From an uncultured Opitutia bacterium (lineage in GTDB: Bacteria; Verrucomicrobiota; Verrucomicrobiia; Opitutales; Opitutaceae): 64,000 bases of DNA. The notes beneath the pieces are model-generated. The model worked only from the letters and a program-made list of their open reading frames with translations. It searched no databases and was not told where the DNA came from. Location: NCBI GenBank assembly GCA_903896015.1, contig CAITWF010000082.1:1-64000 (forward strand), given 5' to 3'. Below are positions 17,273 to 26,079 of the stretch, piece after piece. The number at the start of each line of letters is the position of its first letter. Within the stretch, counting starts at the first letter, position 1. A program made the translations under genes and the position numbers.

Positions 17273-19369
17273 ATGAAAGACTATTCCGCTCCCGATCTCA
17301 GAAACTTCGCGGTGCTCGGTCATGCATCCGCTGGAAAAACAATGTTGTGTGAGGCGATGCTCGCCTGCGCCGGCCGCATTGGCCGGATGGGCAGCATCGC
17401 CGCCGGCACGACCGTCTCCGACTATCACGCCAGCGAAAAGCAGCACCAAATCTCGGTGCACGCCTCGCTGCTCCATCTTGAGTGGATGAACCGAAAGTTC
17501 AACCTCCTCGACTGCCCCGGCTACGCCGACTTCATCAGCGAGGGCCTCGGCGCGCTGCGCGTCGGCGACTTCGCACTCGTCGTGATCAACGCCGCGCATG
17601 GGCTCGGCGTCGGCACCGACGCCGTGTGGGACTATGCCGCGCACTACGGCCTGCCGAAAATGATCGCGGTCAACGCGCTCGACAAAGCCAACGTGAAGTT
17701 CGACGACATCGTCGCCAACGCCCGCGAGCATTTCGGCAAAAACGTTTTTCCCGTCACGATCCCGCTCAATGCCGGACCGGGCTTCAGCCACGTACTCGAC
17801 GTGATGCGCAACGAAATCGTCACCTATGCGCCCGGCGGCAGCGGCACCTACAAAGAGACGCCGGCCGGCGCGCTCGCGGAAAAAGTGCAGCAACTCCACA
17901 AGGAGTTGATTGAATATGTCGCGGAGTCGGACGACACGCTGATGGAAAAATTCTTCGAGAAGGGTATCCTCGCCGAGGAGGAGTTCCGCGCCGGCCTGCA
18001 CAAGGCGATCCAGAATCAGGTGTTCGTGCCGCTCTTTGCCGTCTCGGCGGAGACGAATGTCGGCGTCGCGCGGCTGATGGATTTCATTGCGAAATACGGC
18101 TCCTCACCGATGGACCGCGCGGAAGTCCCCGCGCGGGATGCCGCTGGAGTCACTGGCTCGGTGCCGCTCGCGCAGCCCGAGCCAGTTGCTTATGTGTTCA
18201 AGACCATGAACGAGCCCGGCGTCGGCGAGCTTTCGCTCTTCCGCCTCTTCGCGGGCAACATCAAAGCCGGTGACGAACTGCTCAACAGCGCGCGCGGCGT
18301 CACCGAGCGCCTCGGTCAACTCTACCTCCTCAACGGTCACGACCGCGCGGCGGTGACGCAGCTCCATGCCGGCGATCTCGGCGCCGTCGTGAAGCTGCGC
18401 GACACCCACACCGGCGATACGCTGTGTAGTCCCAAGCAATCGGTCACGCTGCCGCGCGTCGAGTATCCCGCCGCCAACATTCACGGCGCGCTCAAGCTTC
18501 GCTCGAAGGGCGACGAGGACAAACTCGCCGTCGGCCTCGCCACGCTGCACCAGGAAGACCCAACCTTCCACTACCGCGTCGACGATGAAATTCACCAGAC
18601 GATCGTTTCCGGTCAGGGCGAAATTCAGCTCCAAGTGATCGTCGAGCGATTGCTGCGGCGCTTCGGCGTTTCAGTCACGCTTGAGGAGCCGCGCATCCCC
18701 TACCGCGAAACGATCCGCGCTCAGGGCGAGTCGCGTTACCGTCACAAAAAACAAACCGGCGGCGCCGGCCAGTTCGCCGAAGTGTGGCTGCGAATCGAAC
18801 CTACCCCGCGCGACAGCGGCGTCGTCTTCACCCAATCGCTCGTCGGCAACAACGTCGATCGCGTCTTCGTGCCATCCGTCGAGAAGGGCGTGCAGAGTGC
18901 CTGCCGCGAGGGCATCCTCGCCGGCTACCGCGTGACCGACGTGAAAGCGGATTTCTTCGACGGCAAAATGCACCCGGTCGATTCGAAGGACATCGCGTTT
19001 CAAGTCGCCGGCTACCACGCGTTCAAGGAATCTTTTCAGGCCGCCCAGCCCTGCCTGCTCGAACCCATCTTCAACGTGACCGTGACCGTGCCCGCCGAAT
19101 TTGTCGGCGCAATCATGGGCGACCTCTCGGCGCGGCGCGGCCACATTCTCGGCGTGGATATCGACGGCCACTTCGAAGTCGTCCGTGCGCAGCTGCCGCA
19201 AAAGGAGCTCTACCATTACAGCACGATCGTGCGCTCACTCACCAGCGGACGCGGCCGGCACGCCGAAGCGTTTAGCCATTACGCCGAAGTGCCGCCGGAG
19301 TTCGCCCTCCGACTCGTCGCCGACGCGAAAGCCCGCCGCGAAAACGGCAATGGCAAAACCGCCGCCTGA
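17273..19369 (+). CDS. Elongation factor G paralogue (EF-G-like GTPase)
   Basis: 698 residues from MKDYSAPDLRNFAVLGHASAGKT. The P-loop is GHASAGKT rather than the GHxDHGKT of true EF-G, G3 is DCPGY instead of DTPGH, and G4 is NALDK. These are features of the FusA2-like subfamily. Domains II-V are present: VAYVFKTMNEPGVGELSLFRLF, ILGVDIDGHFEVVRAQLP, and the domain IV stretch YRHKKQTGGAGQFAEVWLRIEP. Such paralogues bind ribosomes but often lack full translocase activity, and the cellular role is unsettled. A 75-residue gene follows 19 bp downstream. Confidence 0.85.
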   Translation: MKDYSAPDLRNFAVLGHASAGKTMLCEAMLACAGRIGRMGSIAAGTTVSDYHASEKQHQISVHASLLHLEWMNRKFNLLDCPGYADFISEGLGALRVGDFALVVINAAHGLGVGTDAVWDYAAHYGLPKMIAVNALDKANVKFDDIVANAREHFGKNVFPVTIPLNAGPGFSHVLDVMRNEIVTYAPGGSGTYKETPAGALAEKVQQLHKELIEYVAESDDTLMEKFFEKGILAEEEFRAGLHKAIQNQVFVPLFAVSAETNVGVARLMDFIAKYGSSPMDRAEVPARDAAGVTGSVPLAQPEPVAYVFKTMNEPGVGELSLFRLFAGNIKAGDELLNSARGVTERLGQLYLLNGHDRAAVTQLHAGDLGAVVKLRDTHTGDTLCSPKQSVTLPRVEYPAANIHGALKLRSKGDEDKLAVGLATLHQEDPTFHYRVDDEIHQTIVSGQGEIQLQVIVERLLRRFGVSVTLEEPRIPYRETIRAQGESRYRHKKQTGGAGQFAEVWLRIEPTPRDSGVVFTQSLVGNNVDRVFVPSVEKGVQSACREGILAGYRVTDVKADFFDGKMHPVDSKDIAFQVAGYHAFKESFQAAQPCLLEPIFNVTVTVPAEFVGAIMGDLSARRGHILGVDIDGHFEVVRAQLPQKELYHYSTIVRSLTSGRGRHAEAFSHYAEVPPEFALRLVADAKARRENGNGKTAA

Positions 19370-19388
19370 CATTTTCCCTCCTCCCACC

Positions 19389-19616
19389 ATGAGCACCACC
19401 TGGAAAATCGAAATCACGGAGCCGCACAGCGGCGAACTCGGCGAAGCAATCCTCCACGAGGATCACGGCTTCGCCATGGAAGAATACAGCTACGAGGCCG
19501 GCCATAAAATCGAAGTCGCCGTCCACGAGACGCACGACCCGAAGTGGCACATCTTTACCGACCTCGACTCGGGCCACCGCTTCAAGATTCCGCCGGAAAA
19601 ATACCGCAAGCTGTAG
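19389..19616 (+). CDS. Small conserved protein of unknown function
   Basis: 75 residues (MSTTWKIEITEPHSGELGEA...). It is rich in short beta strands, with acidic and His residues (HEDHGFAMEEYSYEAG, HETHDPKWHIFTDLDSGHRF). There is no signal or membrane segment. It starts 19 bp after the EF-G paralogue in the same direction, so it is probably co-transcribed. The codon use matches the genome. I do not recognise a family. Confidence 0.65.
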   Translation: MSTTWKIEITEPHSGELGEAILHEDHGFAMEEYSYEAGHKIEVAVHETHDPKWHIFTDLDSGHRFKIPPEKYRKL

Positions 19617-19625
19617 GGCCCGGCC

Positions 19626-19670
19626 GTCCTTTCGCGCAGTCGCGAGAGATCCATCTCTTTCGGAAAGGAC
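19626..19670. terminator. Bidirectional two-tier hairpin between convergent genes
   Basis: The outer stem GTCCTTTC/GAAAGGAC (19626-19633 with 19663-19670) encloses an inner AGAGAT/ATCTCT stem around CC. It lies exactly between convergent genes, so it probably limits read-through from both sides. There is no T-tract, so its strength is uncertain. Confidence 0.5.
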
Positions 19671-19709
19671 GCCTCTCCGCGCGTCCACGGTCAGCTCGGA
19701 AAGCCGCGC

Positions 19710-20774
19710 CTACCTCTCGATTGCCCGCGCCACGAATCGATCCAGCCGCAGCGAAAAGAAAATCCACAGCCCGATCATCACCGCGAGGCACGCGTTGCCC
19801 AGGTGATGGTAGGTGTAAATGATGTCGTGCTGACTCCAGCCGAACTCGTCGTGCAGGCCGTTCATGTCGCCGCCCGCATCCTCCTCGCCGTTGATCATCG
19901 AGCCATACGGAATGCCTTCGTCGCCCCGGTAGATTCCCCACCACCGCGTAAAGGTCGCAAAAAAGCTGCCCGCGCCGATGAAGAGAAAAACGTAGCGGCA
20001 TCCGCCCCAGCGGAATTTCTCGGGAAACTGAAAATAGAACAGCCCGACCATCGCCGCCGAAAGATAGAATTCTCCGCCCACTCCGCCGAACGCGATCCAC
20101 TTTTCCGCCGTAGTTTGCGGCAGCCGCCACGTCATGAACGCCTGCAACAACGCGAGCCCGACCGCCAATATCATCGGCCACTTCTTTCTCTCCCGCAGGG
20201 CGGCGACGAACATCACGCCAAGCAGAAACAGCACACCAAAATAAACGAAGAGCGATTTCTCCGACGCGATTGGCGTCCACCCGATCGGCAGCGGCAGTGC
20301 ACGGTGACCGGTCAGCCACCCGATCGTTGCATGACCGAACTCGTGAATCCACACGTGAAACCCCATCAGAAAAAATGCGAGCGGCGTGCGCTGCGTCCCG
20401 ACCGCCAGAAGCGCGACGAGCGGCGGCGCGAGCGCATTGATAATCACGCTGTCGAACGATCGCGGATCCCAGCGGCTCAGTTCGGGCTCTTTCGTTTCCG
20501 CCTCAAACTCGGCGACAAGCTTCTCGAGGTTGCGCTCCTCGATTTCTTCGCGCGCCTGCGTCCGGGCGCCGGCAAGTTTTTGGCGCTCAAGTTCGTCGAG
20601 GTGACCGATGACCGCATCGCGGACGGCTCTGAACTGCGCGCGCTCTTCCTTCGGCGCGCCTGCGCGGATGAGCGAAAAGTTTTTCTGCACGAGCGCCTTG
20701 TTGAGCGCCTCCCGATCGGCGCCGGGCGGCAGGCCCAGCCACGCGTAACACTGCGCGAGTTCGCTTTCGTCCAT
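19710..20774 (-). CDS. J-domain-like membrane protein with HEFGH metalloprotease motif
   Basis: 354 residues from MDESELAQCYAWLGL; a start ten codons upstream is possible. Residues 1-65 resemble a DnaJ-type helical hairpin (CYAWLGLPPGADREALNKAL ... RAQFRAVRDAVIGHLDELERQKL), but no HPD is visible. An acidic coiled region follows (REEIEERNLEKLVAEFEAE). The rest has about seven membrane helices with WIHEFGHATIGWLTGHRALPL, an HExxH in a membrane setting like M50 site-2 proteases. Protease activity is an inference from that motif. A few Opitutaceae proteins I recall share this layout. Confidence 0.7.
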   Translation of the reverse strand: MDESELAQCYAWLGLPPGADREALNKALVQKNFSLIRAGAPKEERAQFRAVRDAVIGHLDELERQKLAGARTQAREEIEERNLEKLVAEFEAETKEPELSRWDPRSFDSVIINALAPPLVALLAVGTQRTPLAFFLMGFHVWIHEFGHATIGWLTGHRALPLPIGWTPIASEKSLFVYFGVLFLLGVMFVAALRERKKWPMILAVGLALLQAFMTWRLPQTTAEKWIAFGGVGGEFYLSAAMVGLFYFQFPEKFRWGGCRYVFLFIGAGSFFATFTRWWGIYRGDEGIPYGSMINGEEDAGGDMNGLHDEFGWSQHDIIYTYHHLGNACLAVMIGLWIFFSLRLDRFVARAIER

Positions 20775-21076
20775 GCGTGAATCCAAACCAAGCCAAGTCC
20801 GCATCCGATTGTCGAGTGCGCGCAGGACATGACGGAGAACGCCATTGCCACTCGCCGTGCGACCCGCAGCCTGACGGTTCCTTCCAGCGTTCCATGCCGT
20901 TTGTAGCCAATCCGCTCCACCACTTGAGACGCGAACCGCCAATGGTGCGCACACTTGCATGACGCAGACGTCTGGCCAGTTCGGTATTCCGCGATGTTTA
21001 GCGATCCGTTGGCCGAGTTGTTTAGCAGGCTGTTTCTAACTGCGCTCGGAACACCGTGTTAAACAAAACGGCTCCG
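20775..21076. other. About 300 bp with no recognisable gene
   Basis: No frame on either strand reads as a plausible protein; the open frame extending the minus-strand gene upstream has no signal or family pattern. Short GTTTAGC/GTTAAAC words at 21000-21065 look like recombination-site cores but are too closely spaced to form an attC site. Confidence 0.4.
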
Positions 21077-21292
21077 TCATCGTTTAATTCCAGGTGAAGC
21101 ATTTTGCTGTTTCAGCAATGTCTCAGCGCGATCATGCGCTGGACCGGCTGGGAGTGATGCGACCCAGGCTAATGCGGCCGGCCGGTCCGATTTCAACCAA
21201 GGAGGAAGCACCCGGTAAACAGCACTGATTTGATCCAACCCGCTCGATAATGTGGTGACCAAATCGGCCGCGTCACGGGGAGACTTTGTCGT
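21077..21292 (-). pseudogene. 3' fragment of a secreted repeat protein, 5' end lost
   Basis: An open frame of about 70 codons closed upstream by TAG at 21293-21295 and ending at a TGA. It contains WLKSDRPAALAWVASLPAGPAHDRAETLLKQQ in effect, in two parts WLKSDRPAALAWVASLPAG and PAHDRAETLLKQQ. This is the (D)PxAALAWxxSLPxGxxRDxA repeat seen in large verrucomicrobial secreted proteins. There is no signal, start or upstream repeats, so this looks like the tail of a truncated gene. Its broken end lies within about 10 bp of another broken gene on the opposite strand. Confidence 0.55.
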
Positions 21293-21305
21293 CTAAGGCA
21301 CATGA

Positions 21306-21623
21306 TCAACCGGAGCGAAAACCCTCCTCATCCGCGCGATCGGCCCGACGCTCGGCACCTTCGGCGTCGGCGGCGTGCTCGCCGATCCCAAGCTCGATCT
21401 CTTCGGCGCGGGCAACGCCCTCATCGCCACCAACGACAACTGGGGCGGTGACGCGGCCCAGAGTGCCACGTTTTCCGCTGTCGGCGCGTTCGCCCTCGCC
21501 AATCCCTCGACAAAAGACGCTGTTCTGCTCGTCACGCTCGATCCGGGAAACTATTCCGCCCAAGTCTCCGGTCTCGGCGGCTCGACCGGCCTCGCCTTGA
21601 TCGAAATCTACGAGGTGAAGTAA
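21306..21623 (+). pseudogene. 3' fragment of a large secreted protein (C-terminal repeat)
   Basis: The frame opens after a TGA at 21303-21305 and reads AKTLLIRAIGPTLGTFGVGG, then VLADPKLDLFGAGNALIATN, then NDNWGG and a tail ending GTGLALIEIYEVK-like (GSTGLALIEIYEVK). This is the conserved C-terminal unit of large secreted verrucomicrobial proteins (KTLLIRAVGP...LADP.L.L...NDNWG...VGAFAL...VTL.PG.YTA.VSG..G.TG.ALVE.YE). The whole N-terminus, signal and start are missing. It should be read as a remnant rather than an 82-residue gene. Confidence 0.7.
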
Positions 21624-21775
21624 GCGATCCTGCCCGGAGGGAGTGAAACGGGCGTCCGTGGCGCCTGCCCGGTTCGTGTGCGACGGAAAAGTCCGCAGCG
21701 TCCGGCATGAATCGCGCTTGCTTTCGCGCACTTCCGACGAAAACTTTTCCGCTTCCCACGTTCAAACGACTCACT

Positions 21776-22852
21776 GTGACCAAGAAGACCAGCACCACTG
21801 CCGAGAAACCCGTCAACTTCGCGCAAGCGCCGATCAACGCGGCCCTCACGGCCGCGCAGAAGGTCGACCTCTTCCGCACGATGGTGCGCATCCGTCGCTT
21901 TGAGGAGCGCAGCCTCCGCGCCTACCAGGGTAAAAAGATCGGTGGCTTCCTCCATCTCTACATCGGCCAGGAAGCCGTCGCCGTCGGCTGTTGCTCGCTC
22001 ATGGGCAAGGATGACCACGTCATCACTGCCTACCGCGACCACGGTCACGCGATCGCCGTCGGCATGGAGCTGAATCCGCTCATGGCCGAACTCTACGGCA
22101 AGGCCACCGGTTGCTCCAAGGGCAAGGGCGGCTCGATGCACTATTTCGCACCCGACAAAAATTACTGGGGCGGCCACGGCATCGTCGGCGGCCAGATTCC
22201 GCTCGGCGCCGGTCTCGCCTACGCCGTGAAATACCAGGGCAAGAAGGGTGCCGCGATGGCGTTCATGGGCGACGGCGCAGTGAACCAAGGCGCGGTGCAC
22301 GAGGCCTACAATCTCGCGGCGCTTTGGAAACTCCCGGTCATTTTCGTGATCGAAAACAACGGTTACTCGATGGGCACAAGTCAGGCGCGCTCCTCGGCCG
22401 GCACGCTTGCCAAGCGGGCCGAGGGCTACGACATGGCATGGGGCCAGTGCAACGGTGCCGACGTTTACGAAGTGCGCGCGACGATGGATCGGTTCCTCAA
22501 ACTCGCCCACGAGAAGCACGAGCCCGCGATCGTCGAGATCGACACTTACCGCTACCGCGGCCACTCCGTCGCCGATCCCGACAACACCTACCGCACGAAA
22601 GCCGAGATCGAGGAATACCGGAACAACAAGGATCCGATTCAGCTTTTCCAGAAGACGCTCCTCGCCGAGGGCGTGCTGACCGAAGCGACCGCCGCCAAGA
22701 TCGACGAGGAAGCCCGCGCCGAGTCCGACCACGCCGCCGATTTCGCCGAAGCCAGTCCTTTCCCGACCGCGGCCGACATCCAGACCGACGTCTACTGGGA
22801 GGCCGACCATCCCGCCGAGCGCAAATCGCAAGGCCGCCTCTTCTTCGAATAA
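21776..22852 (+). CDS. pdhA: Pyruvate dehydrogenase E1 component, alpha subunit
   Basis: About 358 residues from a GTG (VTKKTSTTAEKPVNF); an ATG at 21707 adds 23 residues unlike the family. The alpha-subunit hallmarks are FRTMVRIRRFEERSLRAYQ, GFLHLYIGQEAVAVG, YRDHGHAI, and the thiamine-diphosphate motif MGDGAVNQG ... IENNGYSMGT. The phosphorylation-loop region RYRGHSVADPDNTYR is also present. With the beta subunit it decarboxylates pyruvate and reductively acetylates the E2 lipoyl group. It is first gene of the pdhA-pdhB-E2 operon. E3 (lipoamide dehydrogenase) is not in this window. Confidence 0.93.
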   Translation: MTKKTSTTAEKPVNFAQAPINAALTAAQKVDLFRTMVRIRRFEERSLRAYQGKKIGGFLHLYIGQEAVAVGCCSLMGKDDHVITAYRDHGHAIAVGMELNPLMAELYGKATGCSKGKGGSMHYFAPDKNYWGGHGIVGGQIPLGAGLAYAVKYQGKKGAAMAFMGDGAVNQGAVHEAYNLAALWKLPVIFVIENNGYSMGTSQARSSAGTLAKRAEGYDMAWGQCNGADVYEVRATMDRFLKLAHEKHEPAIVEIDTYRYRGHSVADPDNTYRTKAEIEEYRNNKDPIQLFQKTLLAEGVLTEATAAKIDEEARAESDHAADFAEASPFPTAADIQTDVYWEADHPAERKSQGRLFFE

Positions 22853-22896
22853 GTTTTTCAATTTTTCTCTTTCCCAGTTTTCCGATTTTTCCGCCG

Positions 22897-23874
22897 ATGT
22901 CTCTGATCACTTACCGCGAAGCCATCCGCCACGCCCTCGCCGAAGAACTTGAGCGCGACGCCAACGTCGTCGTCCTGGGCGAAGAAGTGGGCCAGTTCCA
23001 CGGCGCCTACAAAGTCACCGAAGGCCTGCTCGCCAAGTTCGGCCCCAACCGGATCGTCGATACACCGATCAGCGAGGCCGGCTTCATCGGCATGGGCATC
23101 GGCGCGTCGATGCTCGGCGTGCGTCCCGTGATGGAGCTGATGTTCTGGTCGTTCTACTCGGTGGCTTTCGACCAAATCCTCAACAACGCGGCCAACGTCC
23201 GCTATATGTCCGGCGGACAGATTTGCTGCCCGATCGTTATCCGCGGCCCCGCGAACGGCGGTACCAACGTCGGCGCGACCCACTCGCACACGCCCGAAAA
23301 TGTTTTGGCGAATCACCCGGGCGTGAAGGTCGTCGTGCCCGCCACCGCCGCCGACGCGAAGGGCCTGCTCAAGTCCGCCATCCGCGACAACGATCCCGTC
23401 TTCTTCCTGGAGAATACGATTCTCTACGGCGAAAAGGGCGAAGTCCCCGAGGGCGAGCACCTCATCCCGCTCGGCAAGGCCGACGTGAAGCGCGTCGGCA
23501 CCGATCTCACGATCGTCACCTACGGACGCTGCGTGCTCCACTCGCTTGCCGCCGCCGCAATTCTCGAAAAGGAACACGACATCTCGGTGGAGGTCGTCGA
23601 CCTCCGCACGATTCGTCCGCTCGACATCGACACCGTGCTCGCATCCGTCAAGAAGACGAATCGCGTGCTGATCGTCGAGGAGCAGAAGCCATTCGCGAGC
23701 GTCGGCTCGCAGCTCGCGTTCATGATCCAGCGCGAAGCCTTCGACGATCTCGACGGCCCGATCCACCGCCTGGCGACGATCGATGCGCCGGCGATTTACT
23801 CACCGCCGGTCGAGGTCGAACAGCTCCCGAATCCGCAGCGCGTGCTCAAGGCCGCCCTCGAAGCCGTCAAATAA
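22897..23874 (+). CDS. pdhB: Pyruvate dehydrogenase E1 component, beta subunit
   Basis: 325 residues from MSLITYREAIRHALAEEL. Typical beta-subunit features are VVVLGEEVGQFHGAYKVTEG, RIVDTPISEAGFIGMGIGAS, MELMFWSFYSVAFDQILNN and the C-terminal transketolase domain VVDLRTIRPLDIDTVLASVKK. The gene starts 44 bp after pdhA and ends nine bases before the E2 gene. The length matches the family. It forms an alpha2beta2 E1 with the product of the preceding gene. Confidence 0.93.
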   Translation: MSLITYREAIRHALAEELERDANVVVLGEEVGQFHGAYKVTEGLLAKFGPNRIVDTPISEAGFIGMGIGASMLGVRPVMELMFWSFYSVAFDQILNNAANVRYMSGGQICCPIVIRGPANGGTNVGATHSHTPENVLANHPGVKVVVPATAADAKGLLKSAIRDNDPVFFLENTILYGEKGEVPEGEHLIPLGKADVKRVGTDLTIVTYGRCVLHSLAAAAILEKEHDISVEVVDLRTIRPLDIDTVLASVKKTNRVLIVEEQKPFASVGSQLAFMIQREAFDDLDGPIHRLATIDAPAIYSPPVEVEQLPNPQRVLKAALEAVK

Positions 23875-23883
23875 TTCACCGCC

Positions 23884-25161
23884 ATGGCCAACATCATCGA
23901 AATGCCGAAACTCAGCGACACCATGACGGTGGGCACGCTGGTCAAGTGGCTGAAGAAGGAAGGCGACGCCGTGAAATCCGGCGACATGCTCGCCGAAGTC
24001 GAAACCGACAAGGCCACGATGGAGCTTGAGAGCTTCTTCGACGGCACGCTGCTGAAAATCTTTTCGCCCGCCGGCTCGCAGGTCGCGATCGGTGCCGGCC
24101 TCTGTGCCATCGGCAAACCCGGTGAAACGGTCGAAGCCCCCGCCGCGAAGCCCACGCCCGCCGCCGCTCCCACCCCGGCCATGCCGCCCTCAACGACGGC
24201 CGTGCCGGCTGCCGTTGCTCCGACTCCCGCGCCTGCGCCCGTCGTGACTCCCGCTCCCGCCGCACCGGCGCGCGCCGCCGGCGAACGCGTGAAGATTTCT
24301 CCGCTCGCAAAGAAACTCGCCGCCGAAAAAGGCATCGATCCGTCGCAGCTCACCGGCTCCGGCCCTGGCGGCCGCATCGTGCGGGCCGACGTGCTCGCCG
24401 GCCCGAAATCCGGCGGCGCAAAACCCGCAGGCTCATTCGTCGGCGGATCCGTTTCCAACAAAGGTCCGGTGCAAGAGGAGCGCGTGGTTCCCGTTTCCAC
24501 GATGCGTGGCGTGATTGCCAAGCGCATGCTTGAGAGCACCACGCAGATTCCCTATGTCTATCTCGACATCGAAATCGATGCCGAGCCGCTCCTCGGGATC
24601 CGCGAGCAGCTCAACACCGGGCTCGAAAAAGAAGGCGTCAAACTTTCGGTCAACGACTTCATTCTGAAGGCCAGCGCCGAGGCGTTGCGTCGCGTGCCCG
24701 CGGTAAACTCGTCCTGGGAAGGCACGCAAATCCGCTATCATGGAGCCGCGCATGTGGCGTTCGCGGTGGCGATGGAAGACGGACTCATCACGCCGGTCGT
24801 GCGCGACGCGCACCTGAAAAACATTTTCCAAATCAGCACCGAGGCGAAGGCGCTCGGCAAAAAAGCGAAGGAGAAGAAACTCACGCCGGCCGAATTCACC
24901 GGCGGCACGTTCTGCGTCTCGAATCTGGGCATGATGGGCATCCCGAAGTTCACTGCGATCATTAACCCACCCAACGCCGCGATCCTCGCGGTGGGCACGA
25001 CCGTCACCAAGCCGGTGGTGAAAAACGGCCAGATCGTCGTCGGGCAAACGCTTACCGTCACACTCTCGTGCGATCACCGCGTGTTCGACGGCGCCGTCGG
25101 CGCGCAGTATCTCAAGGCGTTGAAGACGCTGCTCGAGTCGCCCGCGCTGTTGCTGGTTTGA
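23884..25161 (+). CDS. pdhC: Dihydrolipoamide acetyltransferase (E2) of pyruvate dehydrogenase
   Basis: 425 residues with a single N-terminal lipoyl domain (residues 1-80, lipoyl Lys43 in ETDKATME). A flexible Pro/Ala linker spans about 85-135, and a peripheral-subunit-binding domain follows (ISPLAKKLAAEKGIDPSQL, GSGPGGRIVRADVL). The catalytic acetyltransferase domain ends with SCDHRVFDGAVGAQYLKALK, carrying the conserved His and Asp. It transfers acetyl from lipoate to CoA and forms the complex core. The ATG is nine bases after pdhB, so the genes are co-transcribed. Confidence 0.93.
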   Translation: MANIIEMPKLSDTMTVGTLVKWLKKEGDAVKSGDMLAEVETDKATMELESFFDGTLLKIFSPAGSQVAIGAGLCAIGKPGETVEAPAAKPTPAAAPTPAMPPSTTAVPAAVAPTPAPAPVVTPAPAAPARAAGERVKISPLAKKLAAEKGIDPSQLTGSGPGGRIVRADVLAGPKSGGAKPAGSFVGGSVSNKGPVQEERVVPVSTMRGVIAKRMLESTTQIPYVYLDIEIDAEPLLGIREQLNTGLEKEGVKLSVNDFILKASAEALRRVPAVNSSWEGTQIRYHGAAHVAFAVAMEDGLITPVVRDAHLKNIFQISTEAKALGKKAKEKKLTPAEFTGGTFCVSNLGMMGIPKFTAIINPPNAAILAVGTTVTKPVVKNGQIVVGQTLTVTLSCDHRVFDGAVGAQYLKALKTLLESPALLLV

Positions 25162-25167
25162 TAGCGC

Positions 25168-26025
25168 ATGGCGAAGGCACACCAACGCACGGTTGCGTGG
25201 GTGGGCTTCGCGATCGTCGCGTTCGCGGCCAATTCTCTGTGCTGCAGGCTCGCGCTGGGTGGCGAGAAAATCGATGTGGGGACCTTCACGCTCGTGCGCC
25301 TCGGCGCGGGCGCGATCGTGCTGGTCGCGATTAACCTCGCGCGCCGGCCCAGGCCGGCGGGGCTGTTCGCGTGCAACGCGCTCTCCTCGCTGGCGCTGTT
25401 CGTTTACGCAGCGGCATTCTCGCTCGCCTACCGGCAATTGACGGCGGGCACCGGTGCACTGCTGCTTTTTGGCGCCGTGCAGGCGACGATGCTCGGCGGG
25501 GCGCTTTCGCGGGGCGAACGCCCGCGACGAGGCGAATGGCTTGGGCTCGCCATTGCGCTCGGCGGCCTCGCCTATCTGGTTTCGCCCGGGCTCGGCGCGC
25601 CGCCGGCGACCGGTTCGGCGCTCATGGTTCTCGCTGGCGCAGCGTGGGGAATATATTCTCTACGCGGTCGGAGACTCGGCGATCCGCTGGTCAGCACGGC
25701 GGCAAATTTCCTGTGGGCGCTGCCGCTGGCGCTGATGTTTTGGATCAGCGTGCACGGCGCGATTCCCGCCGCGCCCGCCGGAGTGATGTGGGCCGTGCTG
25801 TCGGGCGCACTCGCGTCCGGTGTCGGCTACGCCGTGTGGTATACCGCGCTGCCGACCATCACCGCCACGCGCGCCGCGACCGTGCAACTAACAGTGCCGA
25901 TTGTCGCGGCGTTCGGCGGCGTGGGGTTTCTCGGAGAGACAATTTCAGCGCGGCTGCTGCTCGCCTCTCTGCTGGTGCTCGGCGGCGTCGGTCTGGCGAT
26001 TTTTACGCGGCGCCTGACAAAATAA
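25168..26025 (+). CDS. EamA/DMT-superfamily transporter
   Basis: 285 residues with ten predicted hydrophobic segments arranged as two EamA halves (first: VGFAIVAFAANSLCCRLAL to GLAYLVSPGLG; second: GSALMVLAGAAWGIYSLRGR to LASLLVLGGVGLAIFTRRL). The conserved PVPIVAAFGGVGFLGE-like stretch appears as LTVPIVAAFGGVGFLGE. Members export or import small metabolites, and the substrate is unknown. It starts six bases after the E2 gene, so it is probably translated from the pdh transcript, although a metabolic link is not evident. Confidence 0.85.
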   Translation: MAKAHQRTVAWVGFAIVAFAANSLCCRLALGGEKIDVGTFTLVRLGAGAIVLVAINLARRPRPAGLFACNALSSLALFVYAAAFSLAYRQLTAGTGALLLFGAVQATMLGGALSRGERPRRGEWLGLAIALGGLAYLVSPGLGAPPATGSALMVLAGAAWGIYSLRGRRLGDPLVSTAANFLWALPLALMFWISVHGAIPAAPAGVMWAVLSGALASGVGYAVWYTALPTITATRAATVQLTVPIVAAFGGVGFLGETISARLLLASLLVLGGVGLAIFTRRLTK

Positions 26026-26079
26026 AACCGGCGCTTGCGCTCGCTGCAGGCCAGCGCATTTCATGGCGCACCGTACCCC

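Noticed and set aside
21000-21065. attC-like words (GTTTAGC, GTTAAAC) near 21 kb
   Set aside because: The cores are only about 30 bp apart and lack paired internal boxes, too short for an attC site.
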